Shown piece by piece: positions 43,001 through 50,655 of a DNA stretch of 64,000 nt. The DNA comes from an uncultured Muribaculaceae bacterium (GTDB lineage Bacteria > Bacteroidota > Bacteroidia > Bacteroidales > Muribaculaceae), in the NCBI GenBank assembly GCA_947174635.1, contig CAMWJS010000002.1:1-64000 (forward strand), in the 5' to 3' direction. The notes under the pieces are model-generated. The model was not told the DNA's origin. It saw nothing but the letters and a program-made list of their open reading frames with translations, and searched no databases. Both the position numbers and the translations under genes were made by a program. Position 1 is the stretch's first letter. Each line of letters starts with the position of its first letter.

Positions 43001-43497
43001 GATGACGCTGAAGGGGCGCCCTCTACCGGTATAGGACGGTCGTCGCCGTCGCAGTCGCTCACAAAATAATATCCTTCGTCGATAAAGGCATTCTGTTTGG
43101 GCCGCACGTAGTTCCCTGATAAGGTAACAGCGGCGGTCACGCCTTCGGCATAGAAAAGAAGTCCGCGGTCGGTGCGAAGTGTCTGCACCATCGGCAGGTC
43201 ATCGATATATCCGGCCTCGGTCATGCGGTCGGGCAGCTGGCGGCCGCCATAGCCGTAGATGTGTACCTTCGACGGGTCTCTGAATCCCATTTTGCGCATC
43301 TGTGCGTTGCTCAGCAGGTATATGCCGTCGCCGTCAACGCTTATCTTGGCCCATCGGCCCGACGACAGGCGCGAGTTCTCGGCATAGGTCGACAGATCGA
43401 ATGCGCCGGCCGTTGACGGAGCCATCGCTATGCAGAGCGCCGTTGCGGCCAGTACGAGTGATTTTATATTATGTTTTAGAGCGTAGAGTATTGTCAT
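40063..43497 (-). CDS. porU: Type IX secretion system sortase PorU (C25 family)
   Basis: Removes C-terminal signals of type IX cargo on the cell surface and transfers the cargo to A-LPS (known for P. gingivalis PorU). The 1144-residue protein has a signal peptide, an N-terminal beta region, and a gingipain-fold domain with His 636 in WWMYIGHANTTSLTHE and Cys 669 in FFAATCEFLRWDG, the expected C25 dyad. The C-terminus is a type IX sorting-like domain (YSDANPASTQANFYL...SIYDMLGQPVW...ITRGIYLY-like RVTRGIYLYRASI). A family-2 repeat lies just upstream of its promoter. Other T9SS core genes (porV, sov, porKLMN) are not in the window. Confidence 0.93.
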   Translation of the reverse strand: MTILYALKHNIKSLVLAATALCIAMAPSTAGAFDLSTYAENSRLSSGRWAKISVDGDGIYLLSNAQMRKMGFRDPSKVHIYGYGGRQLPDRMTEAGYIDDLPMVQTLRTDRGLLFYAEGVTAAVTLSGNYVRPKQNAFIDEGYYFVSDCDGDDRPIPVEGAPSASSPETSFTDYIFHEKDLVCLSQTGQQYGGEEFLYTPSRSFNFELKDIVADSKVWLACSFMTTAQKESTVKLSAYGNELPYSASDVIKETAKEHGNYKSTVTTKTFDAAGEKLNVVVSLSRTGTVSAAHLDYLSVNYTRALRMSGPQLIFSLPRNQGALEAAAAGTVVWDVTSPRSIVAMNTGTNGSKTSWTNDYTGPRKYVAFDPSASFPEPKYTAAVSNQNLHGVEVPDMVIFTPSAWMSEAERLARFHEDNDGLKVLVVDQEEVFNEFASGSRDVNSFRKMLKMLYDRSESSERKLKYALFMGRGSYDNRRISSSVKSLSYPLMPLWQSEKGETDTDSYTTDDIFAFLRDNSGNTMASDYLCIGVGRMPVTSAGSARLAVDKVIAYSTDMASGTWRNRSMLLADDQDKGIHMKQMERVHATMLANGGDNATHTKIYTDAYELTGQGYPQARDQMFKTLDEGVLWWMYIGHANTTSLTHEGLLKLTDINNMYLRKWPIFFAATCEFLRWDGNAVSAGEIMWAHEEGGCIAQISANRPVYISENEYMSRGMGLHMFSRDSDGSRLTIGEIYRRAKNSSKTTESGTMLSDSNKLRYILMGDPAMYPAMPQHGIVIDRINDVASGSDEQAIIQARQDVVMEGRVVDSDGNTMTDFTGTVASTLYDAEYSITSLANGGLVDGVPVGEKVTFEQHGNRLFAGNDSVQSGHFKVHIAMPSSVANNFREATISLVAQNIRHDGIDDYAAGVNRDFYVYGTDDNVTDTIPPVIKSIYLNHPSFRTGGRVNATPMLIAEISDNRGININTSGIGHQMNVLVDGNKSYSDVAEYYTPSPGGTPSGVIAYQLPELEEGLHSLRLRIWDTSDNSTSETIEFYVSPDQAPVLYDVYSDANPASTQANFYLSHDRPDAQVEVTISIYDMLGQPVWQSVTRGRSDMYLTSPVTWDLHDTAGHRVTRGIYLYRASIREGDSVSNTLTHRIAVTGN

Positions 43498-43528
43498 ATC
43501 ACTTTCCGGTAAGTGGAGGTGCGGTTAT

Positions 43529-43536
43529 CAAAATTA
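43529..43536 (-). promoter_or_regulatory. Putative -7 promoter box for porU
   Basis: Minus-strand TAATTTTG fits TAnnTTTG and ends exactly where the family-2 repeat begins, so the -33 region lies inside the repeat. Confidence 0.45.
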
Positions 43537-43721
43537 TAAGTAACAGTTCAAAATTATTTTGATATTATGGCGGAAGGATTTTTTATCCGCTTTTTATTGA
43601 GGAAGAAGGAATGTAGCGAGCTACATGACTGATGACGAGATAGAAAGCGGCAGAAAAGACTCCGACAGAATATTAAAATAATGAGAATGGTTGATAAAAA
43701 ATAAATTTAAACAGTTACTTA
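43537..43721. repeat. Palindromic MITE-like repeat, family 2 (long form)
   Basis: Inverted ends TAAGTAACAGTTCAAAAT (43537-) and AAATTTAAACAGTTACTTA (-43721). Compared with the copy at 35667 it has an extra internal segment (about 43575-43652) between GATATTATGGCGG and AAAAGACTCCGACAGAAT. It abuts the stop codon of the GH25 gene (43722) and lies 40 bp before porU. Confidence 0.9.
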
Positions 43722-44426
43722 TTATAATGAACGATAAAAATCTGTCTTTATTGTGTTTAAATCCACTTTGCCGTTTATCCCGTCGACATGGCCCCGGTGG
43801 GAGTATTGCCACATCTCCCATTCTATGCCCGCTTCGGGCTCGGTGAACGAGCATATCCATAGCGGATAGCTGCTGAAATTTCCCTTGAGATAACGGTCGT
43901 AGTCATCTTTGTTGGAGTAGAGTATCACTTTCAGCCCCTCTTTCTCTACGTGGCGCAGCAATGTGCGCAGACGCGATATTATCATTGACGCTTCGTGCCC
44001 GTCGGGATTGCCGAAACGCTCTATGTCGATTACAGCCGGGAAGTCAAGACTGCGGTTGCGCAGCGAGTGCAGCAGATTGATGGCCTGCAGCTCGCCGTCG
44101 GTGTCGAAACGGAAAAAGTGGTACGCGCCGACTTTGAGCCCGGCTTGGCGTGCCTTGCGCAGATTGTCGACGAACATGGCGTCCTTGAAGTCGGTGCCTT
44201 CCGTGGCTTTTATGATGGCGAAATCGAATCCCGCTTCTTTCACGCGCTGAAAATCAATCTCTCCGTTGTGCGACGATATGTCGATGCCTCTGACTGGATA
44301 TTGCTTCTCGTCCGGCTCCATGGCCGGCGTGTTGGCTATATATTGCCGATAGGCATGGATGAAGCCGCACACGGCTATCACCGATGCCACGACTATCGCT
44401 GTCAGAATGCCTGCGCGCCTGTTCAT
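43722..44426 (-). CDS. GH25 family lysozyme, membrane-anchored
   Basis: A 234-residue muramidase-like protein: one N-terminal membrane helix (AGILTAIVVASVIAVCGFIHAY, no cleavage site), then a GH25 barrel with GIDISSHNGEIDFQRVKEAGFDFAIIKATEGTDF, GLKVGAYHFFRFDTDG and the catalytic acid pair region PAVIDIERFG. The end IEWEMWQYSHRGHVDGINGKVDLNTI is typical of the family. It would cut the glycan chains of peptidoglycan in the periplasm, either for remodelling or against other cells. It starts 13 bp after the ABC permease gene and its stop touches the family-2 repeat. Confidence 0.9.
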   Translation of the reverse strand: MNRRAGILTAIVVASVIAVCGFIHAYRQYIANTPAMEPDEKQYPVRGIDISSHNGEIDFQRVKEAGFDFAIIKATEGTDFKDAMFVDNLRKARQAGLKVGAYHFFRFDTDGELQAINLLHSLRNRSLDFPAVIDIERFGNPDGHEASMIISRLRTLLRHVEKEGLKVILYSNKDDYDRYLKGNFSSYPLWICSFTEPEAGIEWEMWQYSHRGHVDGINGKVDLNTIKTDFYRSL

Positions 44427-44439
44427 CTTTCTGGGGGCG

Positions 44440-45282
44440 TTATCCCTGCCTGCGGCAATCGCGGGCGGGGGTGGTGTTCCGTTTCTGTGATATATAGGCC
44501 GCAGTCTTCGCTATTGCGAACATCGCGGCCATGATGATGACTATCAGTGCCGAGCAGGGCACCTCGATATAGCATGATGCCACGAGGCCGCCGAGACAGC
44601 ATGCGACCGACACCACGCCCGATGCCGCCATTAGACGGTTGAGGCGGTGGTAGCGTGTCTCGGCTATCATCTGTGGCAGCGAAAGCATCGACATCAGCAG
44701 CATCACTCCCACAAGCTTGATGGTGAGCACTATGGCGATGGCTGTGAATACTGTCATTACGGTAGTAATCGCTCCGGCCCGGAGCCCGCTGACACGGGCG
44801 AAATCGCGGTCAAAGGCGCAAATCACTATTTTGTTGTAGAAAATAGCCACGTAGGCTATCAGAAGCGCGGTGAAGATGGCAAATACCACCAGGTCGCCGC
44901 GGGTGATGGTCAGTATGTTGCCGAAGAGGAATGCGTTGAGCTCGGGCACATACCCGGGTGTGAGAAACACAAACAGCACTCCTACGGCCATTCCGAGTGA
45001 CCAGACTACGGCTATGGCCGAGTCTTCCCTGACTCTGTGGCGCGACGACAGCCACTCCACGCCCACCGACGAGCCGACGGCAAAAGCGCCGGCCATAAGT
45101 ATCGGATTGATGCCTGTGAAGTAGCCCAGGCCGAGGCCTCCGAAACATGCGTGGGTGATGCCGCCTGCTATGGCTACGAGCCGGCGCGCGAAGATATATG
45201 TGCCGATTACCGACGAAGCCACCGCTATCAGCGTGATGCCGATAAGCGCATTGCGGAAAAACTCGTAGTTGAAAAGGTCCAT
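44440..45282 (-). CDS. Metal ABC transporter permease (ZnuB/TroC type)
   Basis: A 280-residue inner membrane protein with eight or so hydrophobic helices, matching the ABC-3 family: IGTYIFARRLVAIAGGITHACFGGLGLGYF near the N-terminus, EDSAIAVVWSLGMAVGVLFVF, FNAFLFGN-like LNAFLFGNILTIT, and a C-terminal VGVMLLMSMLSLPQMIAE. It would carry Zn, Mn or Fe with an ATPase and a binding protein, but neither partner is next to it here. The cytoplasmic tail is Arg-rich. It precedes the GH25 gene by 13 bp. Confidence 0.9.
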   Translation of the reverse strand: MDLFNYEFFRNALIGITLIAVASSVIGTYIFARRLVAIAGGITHACFGGLGLGYFTGINPILMAGAFAVGSSVGVEWLSSRHRVREDSAIAVVWSLGMAVGVLFVFLTPGYVPELNAFLFGNILTITRGDLVVFAIFTALLIAYVAIFYNKIVICAFDRDFARVSGLRAGAITTVMTVFTAIAIVLTIKLVGVMLLMSMLSLPQMIAETRYHRLNRLMAASGVVSVACCLGGLVASCYIEVPCSALIVIIMAAMFAIAKTAAYISQKRNTTPARDCRRQG

Positions 45283-45342
45283 TGTCGTTTTTTAGAGAGT
45301 GTTTGGATTTTAGCACCACCGCACGTTTTGTTATGGTGTACG

Positions 45343-45365
45343 GTGTTCCCGGAAACCGGGAACAC
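45343..45365 (-). terminator. Hairpin after the M6 peptidase gene
   Basis: Perfect 10-bp stem GTGTTCCCGG / CCGGGAACAC with a 3-base loop, 3 bases past the stop codon; no U tract. Confidence 0.6.
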
Positions 45366-45368
45366 GGT

Positions 45369-47858
45369 TTATATGACGATTTTTTTCACACGGCTTCCCT
45401 GGCGGCGGATATAGACGCCGGGGCCGGGGTTGGCGACTCTGATGCCCTGGAGGTTGTAGTATTCAACCCGGGCGTTTTCGTCATCGTTTTCAATGCTTCC
45501 GATGCCCGATGTATTGAGAGTCACATCTACAGCGTTTGATGCGGCTGATTTCTTGTTGTCGCTGCTTACTGCCTTGACTGTGTAGCGGAATTGCGTTTTG
45601 CCTTCGGGCAGTTTGTCCACGCGCATTGAGGTGGCGCCTCCGGTCGATACTTCATTGTAGTCGGGGAGCACCGATGCCCCCTCCGATGAGCTTGTCACCG
45701 TGAAATCGTCGATGGCGATGTTGCCTGAGAACTCTTTGTTGTAGACAAGTTTGAGCTGGTACACGTCGTTGCGTGTCAACTCGTAGCTGACCGTCACGCC
45801 TTTGTTCTGGTTCCAGTCGCTGAACTCGGCTATCTCTGTCTCGGTAGTGCCGTCTACGGCGTAGAGCGTGGCGGTGTTGCTGGTCTGTCCCTGGCCCTTG
45901 GCCCAGAATGAAATCCTGGTGATGGGGTAGTCGTACCGTGGGGTCTGTACGTAGCTGTTCGATTTGTCAAGTTTGAGCGACGGTGAGCTCTCGCCGTAAC
46001 TGCCTGATGAACTGTAGACGGCATTACCGCTTGAACTCCACCCTGTCGCATGCGTGAGAATCTTGCCGCTGCCGAATGTGTTTGTATCGGTCGTGGTGAC
46101 AAGCCCGCCGATAGAGGTGACGGTGAGCAGGTAGTCTGTGGCGCCCTCTACTGCGTTCCACGACGCGATGAAATGGCGGTCGCTGATTTCTTTGTCGGTA
46201 GGGATGTTGGCTACAGGGCTGTCTATCGCCGGCTTGCCGCCGCACACGTCAAACGTGATGATTCCGTCTCTTTCTGTAATACCGGTGATTGGCGTCCCGA
46301 GCGATGCGCCCGACCAGGTCTTCATGCTCGGCTTGGTATTGTCGGTGAATTCGGTGTACAGTCCCGAGGTGCCGGGGAATGCCCAGTTGCGCAGTGCCGT
46401 AGCGTTGTTGCCGGCGGGGTTGTTGTTGGCCTCCTCGATGTCGACATACTGGTGGCTCTTGGTGTTGTTGACACTGTTGCTGAGCCAGATGCTGGAGTTG
46501 TAGTCGATGTGCCATATCAGCATGCCGTGGCCGGGGATATATTTGTCCCAGCCCTCCTGCTGGCGGTTCTCAAGAAGGAAAAACTCGGTATTTTTTGATG
46601 TCGGTATGATGCATCCTTCATTGGTCTCTCCGATGTAGCCGAGCTCGATTGAACGCGGGGTCTTGTCGAGCACCGTCGGGTCTATCCATCCCATGGCGTT
46701 GCGCTCGAAGATGGAGTAGGTGGGGGGAGTGCGGCTGTCGTTGTTGTAGGGGCCGTAGTCCATCACCGACCATGCGCAAGGTGTATAATATACGCCGTTT
46801 TCCGAGGTGTGGTAGAGGTCGGGAAGTCCCATCACGTGTGAGAACTCATGCACGAACGTGCCTATGCCGTCGGGCTTTTTGCCGTCCCACTCGTTGGAGC
46901 ACGCATAGCGGTTGATTTTAACGCCGTCGAGGGTCAGCGACTTGCCTGCCGACTCTATCTCCCACTGGTGGGGCCATACGGTGTTGGCTGTGCCGCCGTC
47001 AGCCTCGCCGCGGCCGGCGTAGAACACGAATACATTGTCAACGTAACCGTCGCCGTCAGTGTCGTAGATCGAGAAGTCTACATCCTTGTCAAGGAGCGTG
47101 CACCCCTCGATTACCATCTCCTCGGGGCGCAGGTCGTCGCCATAGCTGTCATTACCGCCATAATAGGCCTGTCGCTGTGACAGTGTCACCGGACCGTAGA
47201 CGTCGAAGTCGGGGGTAAACTGCCCCATCGATGCGTCGGTAAACCAGTCGAGTGCCGAGCCGGTGCCGTTGTAGTCTGAAAATCCTTTTTCGCTTATCAT
47301 GCGGCTGAAGTAGTCGCCGGCATCGTATGAACTGTTGAATTTGACATCGGTATATTCAACAAGTATTATAAGCCCTTTGGGGGAGCCGCTGTTGGGATAT
47401 GTAGTGCCAGGGAAAAGGCCTACGCCCGACTGCGCCGGAAGCGATGCCTTGCTCCTCTTGGGAGCATAGTTCCGTTCTGCCTTGCGTGTTGCCATGCGCG
47501 ACATGCTTGCCGTCCTGGCTGCTGCTGCGTTCAGCTCTGTACGGTTGAGCGACGCTACGAACGCTTTCTGTGATGCGTTGCGCGATGCGGCGTCGGCTGC
47601 CTCAATCGACGATGCCTTCATACGTCCGCTCGCAGCATCCACTTCTGCGAAGTAATATCCTTTTGTATTGTTGCCTACCACTACCTGGCCGTCATCGGTC
47701 AGGAAATATTTGTGAAATTCGTCACCGGCACGTGTCAGGGTCAACTGCGTGCCGTCGGGCTGTGTCGCTATGAATGTGGTGCGCTTGGCCGGTACTGCCA
47801 GTGCGCCGGTGGCCGTTGTCAAAACGACAGAAACAGCAATGTGGCGTAATCTTTTCAT
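45369..47858 (-). CDS. M6 family secreted metalloprotease, probable type IX cargo
   Basis: A 829-residue secreted protease: signal peptide, a propeptide-like region to about residue 145, and an M6 (immune inhibitor A-like) domain with zinc motif HEFSH (337-341) followed by VMGLPDLYH, giving HExxHxxGxxD. Ca-binding-like YDTDGDGYVDN precedes it. After the protease come fibronectin/MAM-like beta domains (about 540-790, FDKSNSY...IDDFTVTS). The end, EYYNLQGIRVANPGPGVYIRRQGSRVKKIVI, is a type A sorting-like signal read by PorU (inference from pattern). Promoter box at 47933-47940; hairpin after the stop. Confidence 0.88.
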   Translation of the reverse strand: MKRLRHIAVSVVLTTATGALAVPAKRTTFIATQPDGTQLTLTRAGDEFHKYFLTDDGQVVVGNNTKGYYFAEVDAASGRMKASSIEAADAASRNASQKAFVASLNRTELNAAAARTASMSRMATRKAERNYAPKRSKASLPAQSGVGLFPGTTYPNSGSPKGLIILVEYTDVKFNSSYDAGDYFSRMISEKGFSDYNGTGSALDWFTDASMGQFTPDFDVYGPVTLSQRQAYYGGNDSYGDDLRPEEMVIEGCTLLDKDVDFSIYDTDGDGYVDNVFVFYAGRGEADGGTANTVWPHQWEIESAGKSLTLDGVKINRYACSNEWDGKKPDGIGTFVHEFSHVMGLPDLYHTSENGVYYTPCAWSVMDYGPYNNDSRTPPTYSIFERNAMGWIDPTVLDKTPRSIELGYIGETNEGCIIPTSKNTEFFLLENRQQEGWDKYIPGHGMLIWHIDYNSSIWLSNSVNNTKSHQYVDIEEANNNPAGNNATALRNWAFPGTSGLYTEFTDNTKPSMKTWSGASLGTPITGITERDGIITFDVCGGKPAIDSPVANIPTDKEISDRHFIASWNAVEGATDYLLTVTSIGGLVTTTDTNTFGSGKILTHATGWSSSGNAVYSSSGSYGESSPSLKLDKSNSYVQTPRYDYPITRISFWAKGQGQTSNTATLYAVDGTTETEIAEFSDWNQNKGVTVSYELTRNDVYQLKLVYNKEFSGNIAIDDFTVTSSSEGASVLPDYNEVSTGGATSMRVDKLPEGKTQFRYTVKAVSSDNKKSAASNAVDVTLNTSGIGSIENDDENARVEYYNLQGIRVANPGPGVYIRRQGSRVKKIVI

Positions 47859-47932
47859 GTTTTATGATAATGACTTGTTATGTTATAAAATAAGACAATA
47901 TGCCATTTCCCATTGCGCATGGGGATGACTTG

Positions 47933-47940
47933 CAAAAATA
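47933..47940 (-). promoter_or_regulatory. Putative -7 promoter box for the M6 peptidase gene
   Basis: Minus-strand TATTTTTG fits TAnnTTTG. The leader includes a small hairpin CCCATGCGCAATGGG. Confidence 0.5.
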
Positions 47941-47951
47941 GTAAAATCTTC

Positions 47952-48003
47952 TAAAAAAATAATGCCGCCCGCAGTTTTTTAACAGTCTGCTGCAACGCGC
48001 GGC
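47952..48003 (-). terminator. Terminator after the membrane protein gene at 48019
   Basis: On the minus strand GCCGC...GCAG pairs with CTGC...GGCGGC, followed by ATTATTTTTTTAG; 16 bases after the stop. Confidence 0.65.
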
Positions 48004-48018
48004 CTTTTGCGCAGCCCT

Positions 48019-48696
48019 TTATTTGTGCGGTATGTTGTTGATAAGATTCGGCTTGACCGCTTGCCTTGCCTTCGGCACTGCCTGCTCATTTTTATTCCCG
48101 GCTGATTTACTCCCGGTTGACAGCCATACGATAGTAAGTATTAACGATATGGCATAGATTGTCAGATATATGTAGCTCACAGTCTCAATAGTCGAGATGT
48201 ATTTTCCTGCATTCTCGTATTCGGCATAGTCCGACGGCTCGAGCACCGCCGAGATGTACTTGCAATACGCTGTCACGTATATTATCTTGGGAATAATACA
48301 TAATGTGATGGCAGCTTTTATCGGCATCCATATCTTCAGCCCCCAGTAAAACAGTATGAGAGGAATGATATGCGCGAGATTGTAGATGCAGAATGCGGTT
48401 ACTCCGAAATTAAGCAGAAAATCCCCCTTTATAATGAACGATGCGGTATTTACAAAATACAACAGACTGAAGCATGCGAAAATTAATGCGCCCGCTTTCA
48501 CGCCAATGCCGGCGTTAATGCGGCGGTTGAACGCGATGTATAATACTGCTGTTATGAATACTGCTTCTGTTATTGCCTGCAGGCTGAGTACGAGATGGTG
48601 ATGCATCTGTATACATTCGATTATAGCACTCAGCACCAACGCTCCGAATATGACACATAGGCTTCTGCCGACTTGTTTCTTGACTGTATCTGACAT
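48019..48696 (-). CDS. Integral membrane protein of unknown function
   Basis: A 225-residue protein with about six hydrophobic helices (CVIFGALVLSAIIECI; LQAITEAVFITAVLYIAF; VKAGALIFACFSLLYFVNTASFI; AFCIYNLAHIIPLILFYWGLKIW; AITLCIIPKIIYVTAYC; SYIYLTIYAISLILTIVWLS) and a Lys/Asn-rich cytoplasmic tail. I recognise no family. Its lower GC content compared with the aroA cluster sets it apart. It stands alone, followed by a terminator. Confidence 0.75.
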   Translation of the reverse strand: MSDTVKKQVGRSLCVIFGALVLSAIIECIQMHHHLVLSLQAITEAVFITAVLYIAFNRRINAGIGVKAGALIFACFSLLYFVNTASFIIKGDFLLNFGVTAFCIYNLAHIIPLILFYWGLKIWMPIKAAITLCIIPKIIYVTAYCKYISAVLEPSDYAEYENAGKYISTIETVSYIYLTIYAISLILTIVWLSTGSKSAGNKNEQAVPKARQAVKPNLINNIPHK

Positions 48697-48795
48697 GGCT
48701 TTACAGATTATTGTTTGATTTGGTTTGGAGAATGTCCTGATTTAAATTCCTTTTATCCTCTTTTATTGTTGATATTGTTTAATTCAACCGCTCTC

Positions 48796-49278
48796 TTATT
48801 GTTGTGCCGTCTGGCGCGCTTCGCTGACAATGAGCAGCAGTTCGTCGCTCACTTCGGGCGGGAGCGCTATGTTGCGGAGTTGCAGCGACCGAGCCCATCC
48901 TGCTATGTCTGTGGGAAGCAGAGTCAGCAAAATGTCGCGGAACTGTTCCGTCTCCTCCCCGCTGTAGCTCTCGGCCGGGCGGCCGGAATACGCATCGAGC
49001 TCTTCGTCGTCGTAATATATGATTTCGGTCGAAACGGCTGTCGACAGCGAGTCTTTCTCGCAGGTGATATGCATGCCGCAGCACACTCCGTCGCCCTCTC
49101 CGTCACCTGAGTCCGACACGTCCGACCTGTCTGACCTGTCCGACTTGTCAGACCCGTCGGCAGTGGCTGACGGTGCTCCCTCGCTATTGCCGGCTCCGCG
49201 GCGGCTTCCCCTGTCGAGGAGGTAAATCAGCCCCCCGCCGACAACGAGTATCGCTAATATGATGGCGGCTGCAATCAT
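48796..49278 (-). CDS. Single-pass membrane protein with Ser-Asp repeat linker
   Basis: A 160-residue protein: one N-terminal membrane helix (MIAAAIILAILVVGGGLIYLL), a linker GSDKSDRSDRSDVSDSGDG encoded by a 9-bp repeat array, then a small domain with GVCCGMHITCEKDSLSTAVSTEIIYYDDEELD and an acidic helical end. The CCGMHxxC cluster (Cys-Cys-x2-His-x2-Cys) could bind a metal. The start overlaps the aroA stop (ATGA), so the two are translationally coupled. I do not recognise the family; a role tied to shikimate synthesis is not implied by the sequence. Confidence 0.75.
   Translation of the reverse strand: MIAAAIILAILVVGGGLIYLLDRGSRRGAGNSEGAPSATADGSDKSDRSDRSDVSDSGDGEGDGVCCGMHITCEKDSLSTAVSTEIIYYDDEELDAYSGRPAESYSGEETEQFRDILLTLLPTDIAGWARSLQLRNIALPPEVSDELLLIVSEARQTAQQ
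49112..49156. repeat. 9-bp tandem array inside a coding sequence (5 units)
   Basis: Units TCCGACACG, TCCGACCTG, TCTGACCTG, TCCGACTTG, TCAGACCCG, the complement of the GTCGGACAG family; they encode the Ser-Asp repeats of the gene at 48796. Confidence 0.9.
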
Positions 49279-50615
49279 AGCGGGAGCGGGTTCTCACTTG
49301 CTTGCTGCGAGGGGTCGATGCTCATCTCGGGCGCGAATGCCTCGGCTTCGGGTATGTCGCCGTCGGTGATTCTGAACCCTGCGCTCTTAAGGTCGTCCCA
49401 GAATCCGGGATATGACTTGCTCACCACCTCGGCGTCGCGGATTACAATTCCGGGAATAAGCACTGCCGTAGGGGCGAATGCCATCGCCATGCGGTGGTCG
49501 TCGTAGGTGTCGATGGCGGGGCGTTCGAACACCGGATGGTGCGCTCCGTTCCACACCAGCTCGGAGTCGTTGCGTATCTCGACTACGATGCCGAATTTGT
49601 CAAGCTCCTTGCGCAATGCTTCCAGGCGGTCGGTCTCCTTGACGCGGAGCGACTGCAGGCCGCGCAGATGGAACGGGATGCTGAGCATCGCCGAAGTGAC
49701 GGCCAGCGTCTGGGCCAGGTCGGGGGTGTCAACAAGGTCTACCTCAAAACGCGAGTACTGCTCCGGGTCGGGTGCCACTTCAAGCGCGTTGTCCACATCT
49801 TCCGACGGTTCGGTCCTCACTCCGAGCATCTCGAAAAGCCGTGCGCATGCGCTGTCGCCCTGGAGCGATGGCAGCTGCAGCCCTGGCAGTGTCACAAATC
49901 CCGCTGTCAGCGCGGCTGTTTCATACCAGTATGAGGCCGCCGACCAGTCAGGCTCTGCTTCGAGCGTACCCTCCTTGCTGTAGGGTTTCGGGGCTATGAC
50001 GATTTCCTCGAACGGGGCGTCGAATTCCACTTCTGCTCCGCTGCGGCGCATAAGTTCGGCCGTCATGTCTATATAAGGTTTCGATAGCAGTTCACCCTCC
50101 AGGTGCAGGGTGAGGCCGTCCGTCATGGTCGGCGCTATCATCATCAGTGCCGATATGAACTGCGAGCTCACCGACGCGTCGATGTTCAGATGGCCGCCGG
50201 CAAGACGCTTCCCCTCTATGCGCAAAGGCAGGTAGCCTTCCCGTTCGGTGCATCTGATGTCGGCTCCGAGTGCGCGGAGAGAGTCAATCAGTATTCCCAT
50301 CGGACGTTGGCGCATGCGCTCGCTGCCGTCGACAGTGGCGCTTGCACCCTCTTTGGCGCAGAGGTAAGCCGTGATAAAACGTGTGGCCGTGCCGGCCGCA
50401 CCGGTGTTGACGCTGATTTCGCCTTTCGCGCCCGCCGCTTCGCCAAGCGCTTTGGCGAGGAGGTTGGTGTCGTCGCAGTCAGCCGTCCTGACCTGAGCGG
50501 TTGCGCCGGGTGTCAGGGCGTTGATTATGAGCATGCGGTTGCTGATGCTCTTTGACAGCGGCAGCTCTACGGTGGCCATCATCATCTCTTCCGGTGGAAA
50601 TATCCTGTAGTTCAT
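49275..50615 (-). CDS. aroA: 3-phosphoshikimate 1-carboxyvinyltransferase (EPSP synthase)
   Basis: Transfers enolpyruvate from PEP to shikimate-3-phosphate for aromatic amino acids. The 446-residue protein has LPLSKSISNRMLIINALT (about residues 18-35, phosphate-binding Lys/Ser/Arg), NTGAAGTATRFITAYL in place of the NAGTAxR loop, DGSERMRQRP with the PEP-site Arg, and RVKETDRLEALRKEL and DDHRMAMAFA near the C-terminus. It lacks the cTP-like extras and has family length. It follows the PatB-type gene by 40 bp and is coupled to the small membrane gene behind it. Confidence 0.94.
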   Translation of the reverse strand: MNYRIFPPEEMMMATVELPLSKSISNRMLIINALTPGATAQVRTADCDDTNLLAKALGEAAGAKGEISVNTGAAGTATRFITAYLCAKEGASATVDGSERMRQRPMGILIDSLRALGADIRCTEREGYLPLRIEGKRLAGGHLNIDASVSSQFISALMMIAPTMTDGLTLHLEGELLSKPYIDMTAELMRRSGAEVEFDAPFEEIVIAPKPYSKEGTLEAEPDWSAASYWYETAALTAGFVTLPGLQLPSLQGDSACARLFEMLGVRTEPSEDVDNALEVAPDPEQYSRFEVDLVDTPDLAQTLAVTSAMLSIPFHLRGLQSLRVKETDRLEALRKELDKFGIVVEIRNDSELVWNGAHHPVFERPAIDTYDDHRMAMAFAPTAVLIPGIVIRDAEVVSKSYPGFWDDLKSAGFRITDGDIPEAEAFAPEMSIDPSQQASENPLPL

Positions 50616-50655
50616 TGTCGTAGAAGTTGTATGTTAAAAACCTGTAGCGCGTCGG

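Noticed and set aside
43575-43652. Short peptide frame in the long family-2 element
   Set aside because: ATGGCGGAAGG opens a 21-codon frame only; too short and without conservation in the other copies to call a gene.
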